From Streptomyces sp. NBC_00258 (lineage in GTDB: Bacteria > Actinomycetota > Actinomycetes > Streptomycetales > Streptomycetaceae): a stretch of DNA of 64,000 nucleotides. The first letter of the stretch is position 1; each line of letters starts with the position of its first letter. The stretch lies in assembly GCF_036182465.1 (NCBI RefSeq), contig NZ_CP108081.1, positions 8,060,001 to 8,124,000 of the forward strand. The letters run 5' to 3'. A program made the position numbers and the translations under genes. The notes beneath the pieces were generated by a model, which saw only the letters and a list, made by a program, of their open reading frames with translations, was not told where the DNA came from and ran no database searches. This document shows positions 1 to 8,743 of the stretch, piece by piece.

Positions 1-866
1 ACGAGGGCTACATCGCCCAGCCGCACACCAGCGCAGGCCGCATCCCCACGGACAAGGGCTACCGCCTCTTCGTCGACAAGCTCGCGGGCGTCAAGCCGAT
101 GACCGCGCCGGAGCGGCGGGCGATCCACAGTTTCCTCGACGGCGCCGTCGATCTCGACGACGTCGTGGGGCGGACCGTCCGGCTCCTCGCGCAGCTCACC
201 CGGCAGGTCGCCGTCGTGCAGTACCCGTCCCTGACGCGCTCGACCGTGCGTCATGTGGAGCTGCTGTCGCTGGCCTCGGCCCGCGTCATGCTGGTACTGA
301 TCACGGACACCGGCCGGGTCGAGCAGCGCATGGTGGACTGCCCGGCGCCCTTCGGGGAGGCCTCCACGGCAGATCTACGCGCGCGGCTCAACAGCCGGAT
401 CGCGGGCCGCCGTTTCGCGGACGTCCCGCAACTGGTGCAGGATCTCCCCGACGCTTTCGAGGCGGAGGATCGGGGTACGGTCGCGACGGTGCTCTCCACT
501 CTCCTGGAGACCCTCGTCGAGGAGACCGAGGAGCGGCTGATGATCGGCGGCACCGCCAATCTCACCCGCTTCGGACATGACTTTCCCCTCACTATCCGTC
601 CGGTTCTGGAGGCCCTTGAGGAGCAGGTCGTTCTCCTCAAACTCCTTGGTGAGGTCAATGATTCGGGCATGGCCGTACGGATCGGTCACGAGAACGCCCA
701 TGAGGGACTCAACTCCACGTCCGTCGTCTCGGTCGGCTACGGTTCGGGCGGCGAGGCAGTAGCAAAACTTGGCGTGGTCGGACCGACGCGCATGGATTAC
801 CCCGGAACGATGGGAGCGGTACGAGCGGTGGCACGGTACGTAGGACAGATCCTGGCGGAGTCGTAA
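1..866 (+). CDS. hrcA: Heat-inducible transcription repressor HrcA (5' end missing)
   Basis: HrcA represses heat-shock operons by binding CIRCE operators. The reading frame is open from base 3, so the gene starts before the window; 287 residues up to the TAA are present against roughly 340 in the usual protein. What remains starts at the end of the winged-helix DNA-binding domain (a SAGRIPTDKGYR stretch, typical of the family) and continues through the GAF-like dimerisation domain, ending with the conserved MDYPGTMGAVRAVARY region. The dnaJ start codon follows the stop directly, so the two genes form one operon, as in other actinomycetes. CIRCE, if present, lies outside the window. Identification is firm. 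Confidence 0.96.
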   Translation, partial: EGYIAQPHTSAGRIPTDKGYRLFVDKLAGVKPMTAPERRAIHSFLDGAVDLDDVVGRTVRLLAQLTRQVAVVQYPSLTRSTVRHVELLSLASARVMLVLITDTGRVEQRMVDCPAPFGEASTADLRARLNSRIAGRRFADVPQLVQDLPDAFEAEDRGTVATVLSTLLETLVEETEERLMIGGTANLTRFGHDFPLTIRPVLEALEEQVVLLKLLGEVNDSGMAVRIGHENAHEGLNSTSVVSVGYGSGGEAVAKLGVVGPTRMDYPGTMGAVRAVARYVGQILAES

Positions 867-2003
867 GTGGCCACGGACTACTACGCCGTACTCGGCGTGC
901 GCCGCGACGCGTCCCAGGACGAGATCAAGAAGGCATTCCGGCGGCTCGCACGCGAGCTGCATCCGGACGTCAATCCCGATCCGAAGACGCAAGAGCGCTT
1001 CAAGGAGATCAACGCCGCGTACGAGGTGTTGTCGGACCCGCAGAAGAAGCAGGTCTACGACCTCGGCGGTGACCCGCTGTCCCAGGCGGGCGGCCAGGGC
1101 GCGGGCGGCTTCGGCGCCGGCGGGTTCGGGAACTTCTCGGACATCATGGACGCCTTCTTCGGTACGGCGTCGCAGCGGGGCCCGCGGTCGCGCACGCGGC
1201 GCGGCCAGGACGCGATGATCCGGCTGGAGATCGACCTCGACGAGGCGGCCTTCGGCACGACGAAGGACATCCAGGTCGACACGGCCGTCGTGTGTACGAC
1301 GTGCAGTGGCGAGGGCGCGGCGCCCGGCACCTCCGCGCAGACCTGTGACATGTGCCGCGGGCGCGGTGAGGTGTCCCAGGTCACGCGGTCCTTCCTGGGC
1401 CAGGTCATGACGTCCAGGCCGTGTCCGCAGTGCCAGGGGTTCGGGACGGTCGTTCCGACGCCGTGCCCCGAGTGCGCCGGTGACGGGCGGGTCCGCTCGC
1501 GTCGGACCCTGACCGTGAAGATTCCCGCCGGTGTCGACAACGGCACGCGGATCCAGCTCGCGGGCGAGGGCGAGGTCGGGCCCGGTGGCGGTCCCGCCGG
1601 TGACCTCTACGTGGAGATCCACGAGGTCGCGCACTCCACCTTCCAGCGGCGCGGTGACGACCTGCACTGCACGGTCACCATCCCGATGACCGCGGCGTCT
1701 CTCGGGACGAAGGTTCCGCTGGAGACGCTCGACGGGATGGAGGAGATCGACATCCGTCCGGGGACCCAGTCCGGGCAGTCGGTTCCGTTGCACGGGCGCG
1801 GTATCACCCACCTTCGCGGTGGCGGCCGTGGTGATCTCATCGTGCATGTCGAGGTCATGACGCCGACCAAGCTCGATCCCGAGCAGGAACGGCTGCTGCG
1901 CGAGCTCGCGCAGCTTCGGGGGGAGGAGCGGCCCACGGGTCAGTTTCAACCCGGGCAGCAGGGGCTGTTCTCCAGGCTGAAGGACGCGTTCAACGGTCGC
2001 TGA
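867..2003 (+). CDS. dnaJ: Molecular chaperone DnaJ (second, HrcA-linked copy)
   Basis: Hsp40 co-chaperone that delivers unfolded proteins to DnaK and stimulates its ATPase. The 378-residue protein has a J domain (about residues 1-67) with the HPD tripeptide in ELHPDVN, a Gly/Phe-rich linker (about 70-105), four CxxCxGxG zinc-binding repeats (CTTCSGEG, CDMCRGRG, CPQCQGFG, CPECAGDG), and the C-terminal substrate-binding domains. The GTG start immediately follows the hrcA stop, which suggests translational coupling. Streptomyces normally carry one dnaJ with dnaK and grpE and a second with hrcA; this is the second type. The gene ends before an R1 intergenic repeat. Confidence 0.97.
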   Translation: MATDYYAVLGVRRDASQDEIKKAFRRLARELHPDVNPDPKTQERFKEINAAYEVLSDPQKKQVYDLGGDPLSQAGGQGAGGFGAGGFGNFSDIMDAFFGTASQRGPRSRTRRGQDAMIRLEIDLDEAAFGTTKDIQVDTAVVCTTCSGEGAAPGTSAQTCDMCRGRGEVSQVTRSFLGQVMTSRPCPQCQGFGTVVPTPCPECAGDGRVRSRRTLTVKIPAGVDNGTRIQLAGEGEVGPGGGPAGDLYVEIHEVAHSTFQRRGDDLHCTVTIPMTAASLGTKVPLETLDGMEEIDIRPGTQSGQSVPLHGRGITHLRGGGRGDLIVHVEVMTPTKLDPEQERLLRELAQLRGEERPTGQFQPGQQGLFSRLKDAFNGR

Positions 2004-2009
2004 GGGCTC

Positions 2010-2182
2010 TTCGGCCTGAACGGCCTCGTCCTCAAATGCCGGACGGGCTGGGTGTTTCAGCCCCTCCGGCGTTCGAGGAGCGGGGGTTCGGGGGCCGGCC
2101 CCCGAAAGGGACGATGGGGGTCCCCCCGCTCGAGCGAAGCCGAGAGTGGGGGAGGGCAGGGGCGGCGGGGCGAAGAACCCTC
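2010..2182. repeat. R1 intergenic repeat, copy A, interrupted by another hairpin
   Basis: Copy of the R1 palindromic family also seen near 4100, 10680 and 33120. It has the facing arms CTCAAATGCCGGACGGGCT and CAGCCCCTCCGGCG with a second palindrome at about 2085-2108 (GGGGGCCGGCCCCCGAAA). The right end is split: after GGGACGA an unrelated C/G hairpin (about 2113-2157) is inserted, and the R1 end GGGGCGGCGGGG resumes at about 2161. It separates dnaJ from the nitronate monooxygenase gene and may act as a terminator. Confidence 0.7.
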
Positions 2183-2261
2183 CCGCGGGTCGATTCCCGT
2201 GGCTTATGCCCGGGGGAAGGCCGGATTCGGACTTGTACGGAGGACGTGACAACATGCCGTC

Positions 2262-3347
2262 ATGTCCTCCGCGCTGACCGATCTCTTCCCACTCCCGATC
2301 GTGCAGGCCCCCATGGCGGGCGGCGTCTCCGTGCCGCAGCTCGCAGCGGCCGTGTCCGAAGCCGGCGGGCTCGGTTTTCTCGCCGCCGGGTACAAAACGG
2401 CCGACGGCATGTACCAGGAGATCAAGCAGTTGCGGGGCGCCACGAGCCGCCCGTTCGGCGTGAACCTGTTCATGCCGCAGCCGGAGTACGCCGACCCGGC
2501 CGCCGTCGAGGTCTACGCCCACCAGCTCGCCGGCGAGGCCTCCTGGTACGAGACCGAACTGGGCGACCCCGACAGCGGACGCGACGACGGATACGACGCC
2601 AAACTCGCCGTACTCCTCGACAACCCCGTGCCGGTCGTCTCCTTCCACTTCGGCTGCCCCACCCGGGACGTCCTGGACTCCCTGGGCCGGGCAGGCACAC
2701 TGACCCTGGTCACGGCGACCACCGCCGAGGAGGCGCAGGCCGTGCAGTGGGCGGGCGCCGACGCGGTGATCGTGCAGGGAGTCGAGGCCGGCGGCCACCA
2801 GGGCACCCACCGCGACAACCCGGAGACCGACGGCTCCGGCATCGGACTGCTCTCGCTGATCGCGCAGGTCCGCGAGACCGTGCAGATCCCGATCGTCGCG
2901 GCCGGCGGCATCATGCGCGGCAGCCAGATCGCCGCCGCGCTCGCCGCGGGCGCGAGCGCCGCCCAGCTCGGCACGGCGTTCCTCGCCACCCCCGAGTCCG
3001 GCGCCAACGCCGTGCACAAGCAGGCGCTGACCAACCCCCTCTTCGTACGTACGGAGTTGACGCGGGCCTTCTCCGGCAGGCCCGCGCGGGGTCTGATGAA
3101 CCGCTTCATGCGCGAGCACGGGCCGTACGCGCCCGCCGCCTACCCCGAGGTCCACCACCTCACCTCCCCCCTGCGCAAGGCGGCGGCCAAGGCGGGGGAC
3201 GCGCAGGGGATGGCGCTGTGGGCGGGACAGGGCCACCGGCTCGCGCGCGAGCTGCCCGCCGGGCAGCTGGTCGAGGTGCTCGCGGCCGAACTCGCCTCCG
3301 CCAAGACAGCGTTGTCGTCCCACTCGGGCGGGGGTTCGGTCCGTTGA
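2262..3347 (+). CDS. Nitronate monooxygenase (2-nitropropane dioxygenase family)
   Basis: FMN-dependent enzyme that oxidises alkyl nitronates to carbonyl compounds and nitrite; a detoxification role is the usual assumption. The 361-residue protein has the expected TIM-barrel signatures: an N-terminal PIVQAPMAGG, the central GADAVIVQGVEAGGHQG flavin-site segment with its histidine, and AAGGIMRG as phosphate-binding loop. The start is ATG at 2262. The nearest Shine-Dalgarno-like GGAGG (2239-2243) is 18 bases away, so the transcript may be leaderless or the true start uncertain. The stop codon overlaps the TTG start of rsmE, so the two are probably co-translated. Confidence 0.92.
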   Translation: MSSALTDLFPLPIVQAPMAGGVSVPQLAAAVSEAGGLGFLAAGYKTADGMYQEIKQLRGATSRPFGVNLFMPQPEYADPAAVEVYAHQLAGEASWYETELGDPDSGRDDGYDAKLAVLLDNPVPVVSFHFGCPTRDVLDSLGRAGTLTLVTATTAEEAQAVQWAGADAVIVQGVEAGGHQGTHRDNPETDGSGIGLLSLIAQVRETVQIPIVAAGGIMRGSQIAAALAAGASAAQLGTAFLATPESGANAVHKQALTNPLFVRTELTRAFSGRPARGLMNRFMREHGPYAPAAYPEVHHLTSPLRKAAAKAGDAQGMALWAGQGHRLARELPAGQLVEVLAAELASAKTALSSHSGGGSVR

Positions 3348-4090
3348 CCGCCCCGGTGTTCGTGGTGGACGTGGTCCCGGGCGGGCCCGAGTTCGTCCTC
3401 GACGGCCCCGAGGGGCGGCACGCCGTGTCCGTGAAGCGGCTGCGGGCGGGCGAGGACGTCGTCCTCACCGACGGGCACGGGCGCTGGGCCGAGGGCGTCG
3501 TCAAGGCGGCCGAGGGCAAGGACCGGCTCGTGGTGACGGACATCGCAGAGGTCCGTGAGGAGCCCGAGCCGGCTCCCCGTATCACCGTCGTCCAGGCCCT
3601 CCCCAAGGGCGACCGCGGTGAACTCGCCGTCGAGACCATGACGGAGACCGGTGTCGACGAGATCGTCCCCTGGGCCGCGTCCCGCTGCATCACGCAGTGG
3701 AAGGGCGAGCGGGGGCTCAAGGCGCTCGGGAAGTGGCGGGCCACCGCGCGCGAGGCGGGCAAGCAGTCGCGGCGGGTGCGGTTTCCGCAGGTCGCGGACG
3801 CGATGACGACCAAGCAGGTTGCCGCGTTTCTCGCCAATGCGGAGCTTGGGGTGGTGTTGCACGAGGACCGGGCGTACGGGAGCGAGCCGCTCGCGACGGC
3901 CGAGCTTCCCTCCACCGGGCGGATCGTGCTCGTCGTGGGCCCCGAAGGCGGTGTGTCCCCCGAGGAGTTGGCGGCCTTCACCCAGGCCGGAGCGAAGGCC
4001 TGCCGGCTGGGCCGCAGCGTCCTGCGCACCTCCACCGCCGGCACGGCCGCGACGGCCCTCCTCCTGACCCGCACGGGCCGCTGGTCCTGA
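3344..4090 (+). CDS. rsmE: 16S rRNA (uracil-1498-N3)-methyltransferase RsmE
   Basis: SPOUT-fold enzyme that methylates N3 of U1498 in 16S rRNA using S-adenosylmethionine. The 248-residue protein has an N-terminal PUA-like domain (APVFVVDV, then HAVSVKRLRAGE) and the C-terminal knotted SAM-binding part with LVVGPEGGVSPEE and the end motif LGRSVLRTSTAGTAA. The frame is open far upstream, but the family N-terminus begins at the TTG at 3344, which overlaps the stop of the preceding gene by four bases. The TTG start is therefore chosen from homology and coupling. An R1 repeat follows. Confidence 0.94.
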   Translation: MTAPVFVVDVVPGGPEFVLDGPEGRHAVSVKRLRAGEDVVLTDGHGRWAEGVVKAAEGKDRLVVTDIAEVREEPEPAPRITVVQALPKGDRGELAVETMTETGVDEIVPWAASRCITQWKGERGLKALGKWRATAREAGKQSRRVRFPQVADAMTTKQVAAFLANAELGVVLHEDRAYGSEPLATAELPSTGRIVLVVGPEGGVSPEELAAFTQAGAKACRLGRSVLRTSTAGTAATALLLTRTGRWS

Positions 4091-4095
4091 CGAGC

Positions 4096-4312
4096 AGTTC
4101 TTCGCCCCCGCCGCCCCTACCCGTCCCGTCCCTGGGGCTGCCGCCCCCAGACCCCCGCATCGGCCTGAACTGCCTCGTCCTCAAACGCCGGACGGGCTGG
4201 AAGTGTCGGCCCGGGCCGCGAAGTATTCAGCCCCTCCGGCGTTTGAGGAGCGGGGGTTCGGGGGCGGCGACCCCGAAAAGGGACGGGAATGGGTAGGGGC
4301 GGCGGGGGCGGA
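4096..4312. repeat. R1 intergenic repeat, copy B
   Basis: Near-complete R1 element of about 215 bp between rsmE and the next gene. Its ends are facing repeats (CGCCCCCGCCGCCCCTACCCG at the left, read back as CGGGAATGGGTAGGGGCGGC at the right), with inner facing arms CTCAAACGCCGGACGGGCTG and CAGCCCCTCCGGCGTTTGAG. It contains no plausible gene and could fold into a very long hairpin. Confidence 0.75.
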
Positions 4313-4367
4313 ATCGTGGCTGTTTGCGGTCTATCGAGCTTTGCTCGGGGGTGGCACGCTGCCGTCT

Positions 4368-4940
4368 ATGGGGGCATTGAGGCGTTTACGGGGTCGGATG
4401 GGTGGGCGGCGGGGACCGGTCGCCGTCGGCGTCGCGGTCGTGGCCGTGTTCGGCGCGGTCGCGTGTGAACCCGGCAACGGAATCAGCGCCGCCGCCGTGG
4501 CGATCACGACCGACCAGACAGGAACCCGCGAGCTGGAGAAGCAGGGCGTCGACGTCCAGTGGCTCAGCTGCACGGCCTCGTACGGGGACAAGGGACAGAC
4601 GGCCGGAAGCTCGCCGAGCGCGCGGAGTGTCGCGACCGTCGACTGTGTCGGGGAGGAGAAGGACGGGCGGGAGATCACCATCAAGGGCAAGGTGACGCAG
4701 GAGGTCAACGGGACCTGCGTACGGGGTGATCTGACCGCCAGGGTCGGCGGCAAGGAGTGGTTCCGGGTGGACGTGCTCGGGAACTGCAGGGCGGGTACAC
4801 CGAGCACCGTCAATCCGTGGACACCGCCCGTCGATCACAAGACCACGCCGCCGCCGGATCGGCCCGGGGCGACCGTCACCGTCACCAGGACCGTCACCGA
4901 GTACCCGCACCCCACCTGCTCCTGCTTCCAGGGCAAGTGA
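4368..4940 (+). CDS. Conserved secreted or lipid-anchored hypothetical protein
   Basis: Function not recognised. With the ATG at 4368 the product has 190 residues: a basic N-terminus rich in Arg, a hydrophobic segment (about residues 14-29) and then AVACEPGN, which resembles a lipoprotein signal but has Ala rather than Leu at the -3 position of the cleavage site. The mature part has two further cysteine pairs (SCTAS...VDCVG and GTCVRG...GNCRAG), and a Pro/Thr-rich tail ending in HPTCSCFQGK. Open frame continues upstream to 4203 inside the R1 repeat, so the upstream part is not believed. The tricorn gene follows 45 bases downstream. An exported location is likely; the function is unknown. Confidence 0.72.
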   Translation: MGALRRLRGRMGGRRGPVAVGVAVVAVFGAVACEPGNGISAAAVAITTDQTGTRELEKQGVDVQWLSCTASYGDKGQTAGSSPSARSVATVDCVGEEKDGREITIKGKVTQEVNGTCVRGDLTARVGGKEWFRVDVLGNCRAGTPSTVNPWTPPVDHKTTPPPDRPGATVTVTRTVTEYPHPTCSCFQGK

Positions 4941-4985
4941 TCGAAAGCTCTGGTCGCGGACAGGACCGCTGCATAGGGTGATCGG

Positions 4986-7900
4986 GTGACACAGACTGCA
5001 TCCGCCGCATCTGCCCCGTATCTCCGGTACCCGCATCTGCACGGCGAGTTGATCGCCTTCACCGCCGAGGACGACGTCTGGGTCGCTCCGCTCGACGGCG
5101 GCCGCGCCTGGCGGGTCAGCGCCGACAACGTCCCGGTGAACCATCCCCGCATCTCCCCGGACGGAACGACCGTCGCCTGGACCTCCACCCGTGACGGGGC
5201 ACCCGAGGTGCATATCGCCCCGGTCGACGGCGGTTCCACCAAACGCCTTACGTACTGGGGGAGTTGGAAGACCCAGGTGCGCGGCTGGACCCCGGAGGGC
5301 GAGGTGCTCGCGCTCAGCACGCAGGGCCAGGCGAGCCTGCGCCGCAGCTGGGCCCGGGCCGTCCCGCTCGACGGCGGGCCGGCAACCACCCTTCCGTACG
5401 GGCCTGTCGGCGATGTGGCCCGGGGCGGCCCCGGCACGCTCCTGCTGTCCGCTCCCATGGGCCGTGAGGCCGCCTGGTGGAAGCGGTACCGGGGAGGCAC
5501 GGCCGGGAAGCTGTGGATCGACCGGGAAGGCGACGGGGAGGCCGGGGAGTTCGTACGGCTGCATGCCGAGCTGGACGGGAATCTGGAGTACCCCTCGTGG
5601 GTGGGGGAGCGGGTCGTCTTCCTCTCCGACCACGAAGGCGTGGGGGCCGTGTACTCCTCCCTCGCGGATGAATCGGATCTGCGGCGGCATACGGCAGTTG
5701 ACGGGTTCTACGCCCGGCACGCCTCCACCGACGGGACACGCGTCGTGTACGCGTCCGCCGGTGAGCTGTGGATCCTCGACGACCTCGACGGGGCCGAGCC
5801 GCGGCGGCTCGACATCCGGCTCGGCGGACAGCGCGTCGATCTGCAGCCGCATCCCGTGAGCGCGGCCCGCTGGTTCGGCGCCGCCGCGCCCGACCACACC
5901 GGCCGCGGCAGCGCCGTCGCCGTGCGCGGAGCCGTCCACTGGGTCACCCACCGCTCCGGCCCGACCCGCGCGCTCGCCGCCGAACAGGGCGTACGGGCCC
6001 GGCTGCCGCGCACCTTCCGCGCGGACGGCGAGGAGCACGTGGTGTGGGTGACGGACGCCGAGGGCGATGACGCGCTTGAGTTCGCGCCCGCCACCGGGGT
6101 CGCGCCGGGAGCCACCCCGCGTCGGCTCGCCGCCGGACAGCTCGGGCGGGTGCTCGGGCTCGCGGTGGCGCCCGACGGCAGCCGCGCAGCGGTCGCCTCG
6201 CACGACGGACGCGTACTGCTCGTCGAGCGCGAGACCGGCGAGGTCCGGGAGGTCGACCGCAGCGAGGACGGCGAGGTCTCCGGGCTCGCCTTCTCGCCCG
6301 ACTCGGCCTGGCTCGCCTGGTCGCACCCCGGCCCGCGCCCGCTGCGCCAGCTCAAGCTCGCCAACACCGCGGACCTGTCGGTGACCGAGGCGACGCCGCT
6401 GAGATTCCGGGACTACGCGCCCGCGTTCACGCTCGACGGGAAGCACCTGGCGTTCCTGTCCGCTCGGTCCTTCGACCCCGTCTACGACGAGCACGTCTTC
6501 GACCTGGCCTTCGTCGGGGGCTCGCGGCCGCATCTCATCACCCTCGCCGCGACCACCCCCTCGCCCTTCGGGCCGCAGCGGCACGGCCGGCCCTTCGAGG
6601 CGCCCGACAAGGACGAGACACCCGACAGCGAGGGCTCCCCGGCAACGCGCATCGACCTCGAAGGACTCGGCGACCGCATCGTGCCGTTCCCCGTCGAGGC
6701 CGCCCGCTACTCCGGGCTGCGGGCCGCCAAGGACGGGCTGCTGTGGCTGCGGCACCCCGTGCGGGGCGTGCTCGGCGCCTCCCGCGCCACCCCGGACGAC
6801 CCGGACCCGAAGACCGACCTGGAGCGCTACGACCTCGTCCAGCAGCGCATGGAGCATCTCGCCTCGGACGCCGACGGCTTCATGGTCACCGGCGACGGCA
6901 AGCGGATCCTGCTGTGGACCGACAGCAAGCTCAAGGTCGTACCGAGCGACCGGCGCGCCTCGCTCGACGACGAGAGCGACACGAACATCACCGTCGACCT
7001 GTCACGCATCCGCCAGACCGTCGACCCGGCCGCCGAGTGGCGGCAGATGTACGACGAGACCGGCCGCCTCATGCGCGACAACTTCTGGCGCCCCGACCTG
7101 GGCGGCACCGACTGGGACGGCGTACTGGACCGGTACCGTCCCGTGCTCGGACGGGTCGCCACCCACGACGACCTGGTCGACCTGCTGTGGGAGGTACAGG
7201 GAGAGCTCGGCACCTCGCACGCCTACGTCATGCCGCGCGGCGGATACGGCGGCGGCGAGCGGCAGGGGCTCCTCGGGGCCGACATCTCCCGTCACGAGGA
7301 CGGCCCGCAGGGCGCGGCACAGTGGCGTATCGACCGCATCCTGCCGTCGGAGACCTCCGACCCCGACGCGCAGTCGCCGCTCGCCGCGCCCGGAGTCGCC
7401 GTGCGCGCCGGGGACGCGATCGTGGCCGTCTCCGGGCGGCCCGTCGACCCGGTGACCGGACCCGGACCGCTGCTCGTCGGCACGGCGGGCAAGGCCGTCG
7501 AGCTCACCGTCTCCCCGGCGGGCGGCGGCGATCCGCGGCACGCCGTCGTCGTACCGATCTCGGACGAGGAACCGCTGCGTTACCACGCGTGGGTGGCCGA
7601 CCGGCGTGCCTACGTCCACGAGAAGTCCGGCGGCAGGCTCGGCTATCTGCACGTGCCCGACATGCAGGCGCCCGGCTGGGCCCAGATCCACCGCGACCTG
7701 CGGATCGAGGTCGCCCGCGAGGGCCTCGTCGTGGATGTCCGCGAGAACCGCGGCGGCCACACCTCCCAGCTGGTCGTCGAGAAACTCGCCCGGCGCATCG
7801 TCGGCTGGGACCTCGCGCGTGGCATGCGGCCCACGAGCTATCCGGAGGACGCGCCGCGCGGGCCCGTCGTCGCTGTCGCCAACGAGTTCTCCGGCTCCGA

Positions 7901-8225
7901 CGGCGACATCGTCAACGCCGCGATCAAGGCCCTCGGTATCGGGCCCGTCGTCGGTACGCGTACGTGGGGCGGCGTCGTCGGGATCGACAGCCGTTACCGG
8001 CTCGTCGACGGGACGCTCGTCACCCAGCCCAAGTACGCGTTCTGGCTTGAGGGTTACGAGTGGGGCGTGGAGAACCACGGGGTCGACCCGGACGTCGAGG
8101 TGGTCCAGGCCCCGCAGGACCACGCGGCGGGCCGTGACGTACAGCTCGACGAGGCGATCCGTATCGCGCTCGCGGCGCTCACGGAGAACGCGCCGAGGAC
8201 GCCTCCGCTGCTGCCGGGTTCGTAG
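4986..8225 (+). CDS. Tricorn-type protease (S41 family)
   Basis: Large serine protease that cleaves peptides released by the proteasome or other proteases. At 1079 residues it is full length for the family. It shows N-terminal beta-propeller repeats (for example LDGGRAWRVS, SPDGTTVAWTS, SPDSAWLAW), a central linker, the C1 domain with GTSHAYVMPRGG (catalytic His), a PDZ domain (about residues 760-850, VRAGDAIVAVSGRPV), and the C2 domain with NEFSGSDGD carrying the nucleophile Ser, followed by VGTRTWGGVVG. The start is GTG at 4986 behind AGGGTGATC. No signal peptide is seen, so it acts in the cytoplasm. Confidence 0.95.
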   Translation: MTQTASAASAPYLRYPHLHGELIAFTAEDDVWVAPLDGGRAWRVSADNVPVNHPRISPDGTTVAWTSTRDGAPEVHIAPVDGGSTKRLTYWGSWKTQVRGWTPEGEVLALSTQGQASLRRSWARAVPLDGGPATTLPYGPVGDVARGGPGTLLLSAPMGREAAWWKRYRGGTAGKLWIDREGDGEAGEFVRLHAELDGNLEYPSWVGERVVFLSDHEGVGAVYSSLADESDLRRHTAVDGFYARHASTDGTRVVYASAGELWILDDLDGAEPRRLDIRLGGQRVDLQPHPVSAARWFGAAAPDHTGRGSAVAVRGAVHWVTHRSGPTRALAAEQGVRARLPRTFRADGEEHVVWVTDAEGDDALEFAPATGVAPGATPRRLAAGQLGRVLGLAVAPDGSRAAVASHDGRVLLVERETGEVREVDRSEDGEVSGLAFSPDSAWLAWSHPGPRPLRQLKLANTADLSVTEATPLRFRDYAPAFTLDGKHLAFLSARSFDPVYDEHVFDLAFVGGSRPHLITLAATTPSPFGPQRHGRPFEAPDKDETPDSEGSPATRIDLEGLGDRIVPFPVEAARYSGLRAAKDGLLWLRHPVRGVLGASRATPDDPDPKTDLERYDLVQQRMEHLASDADGFMVTGDGKRILLWTDSKLKVVPSDRRASLDDESDTNITVDLSRIRQTVDPAAEWRQMYDETGRLMRDNFWRPDLGGTDWDGVLDRYRPVLGRVATHDDLVDLLWEVQGELGTSHAYVMPRGGYGGGERQGLLGADISRHEDGPQGAAQWRIDRILPSETSDPDAQSPLAAPGVAVRAGDAIVAVSGRPVDPVTGPGPLLVGTAGKAVELTVSPAGGGDPRHAVVVPISDEEPLRYHAWVADRRAYVHEKSGGRLGYLHVPDMQAPGWAQIHRDLRIEVAREGLVVDVRENRGGHTSQLVVEKLARRIVGWDLARGMRPTSYPEDAPRGPVVAVANEFSGSDGDIVNAAIKALGIGPVVGTRTWGGVVGIDSRYRLVDGTLVTQPKYAFWLEGYEWGVENHGVDPDVEVVQAPQDHAAGRDVQLDEAIRIALAALTENAPRTPPLLPGS

Positions 8226-8260
8226 GGCACCCGGGGACGGCGGAGTGCGGTTCTTCGGAT

Positions 8261-8314
8261 GCGGGTGCGTGGGGACTGGTCGCGCAGTTCCCCACGCCCC
8301 CTACGGGCACGGGC
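8261..8314. repeat. R2 intergenic repeat, diverged copy
   Basis: The core CGCGCAGTTCCCCACGCCCC sits between the tricorn and HIT genes. It is one base different from the R2 core seen at 16170, 21235, 24236, 27251 and (reversed) 38486. Confidence 0.6.
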
Positions 8315-8360
8315 TCGGTACCATGCCCGGGCAACGATCATCCAGCGTGAGGAGCCGCGC

Positions 8361-8714
8361 ATGGCAGGGGAAGCGCAGGACGACTGTCTGTTCTGCAAGA
8401 TCGTCGGTGGGAAGATCCCGGCGACCGTCGTCCGTGAGACCGAAACGACCGTCGCCTTCCGGGACATCAACCCGCAGGCGCCCATCCACGTCCTGGTGAT
8501 CCCGAAGGTCCACCACCCGGACGCCGCCTCCCTCGCGGTCGCCGAGCCGGAGATCCTCGCCGACGTCGTACGCGAGGCCGGTGAGGTCGCCGCCGAGGAG
8601 AAGCTCGACAGCTACCGCGTCGTCTTCAACACCGGCAGCGGCGCGGGGCAGACCGTCTTCCACGCGCACGCCCATGTGCTGGGCGGCCGCGGCATGCAGT
8701 GGCCCCCGGGCTAG
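8361..8714 (+). CDS. HIT family nucleotide hydrolase (HinT-like)
   Basis: Small histidine-triad protein, usually a purine nucleotide phosphoramidase. The 117-residue product has CLFCKIVGGKIPA near the start, FRDINPQAPIHVLVIPK in the middle, and the active-site HAHAHVLGG near the end, where the middle His is the nucleophile. The start is the ATG at 8361, preceded by GTGAGGAGCC; the open frame further upstream runs into the R2 repeat and is rejected. RNase Z follows 29 bases later. Confidence 0.95.
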   Translation: MAGEAQDDCLFCKIVGGKIPATVVRETETTVAFRDINPQAPIHVLVIPKVHHPDAASLAVAEPEILADVVREAGEVAAEEKLDSYRVVFNTGSGAGQTVFHAHAHVLGGRGMQWPPG

Positions 8715-8743
8715 GGCCTCTCGGGAAACTCGGGTAACTCGAC

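Noticed and set aside
375..3323. A 982-codon open frame on the minus strand across hrcA, dnaJ and the nitronate monooxygenase gene
   Set aside because: It lies opposite three well-supported genes, has a Gly/Arg/Val-rich shadow composition and matches no family; long antisense frames are expected in such GC-rich DNA.
4386..6857. A long minus-strand open frame opposite the tricorn gene
   Set aside because: The plus strand encodes a full-length tricorn protease there, and the minus frame has no domain or ribosome binding site.
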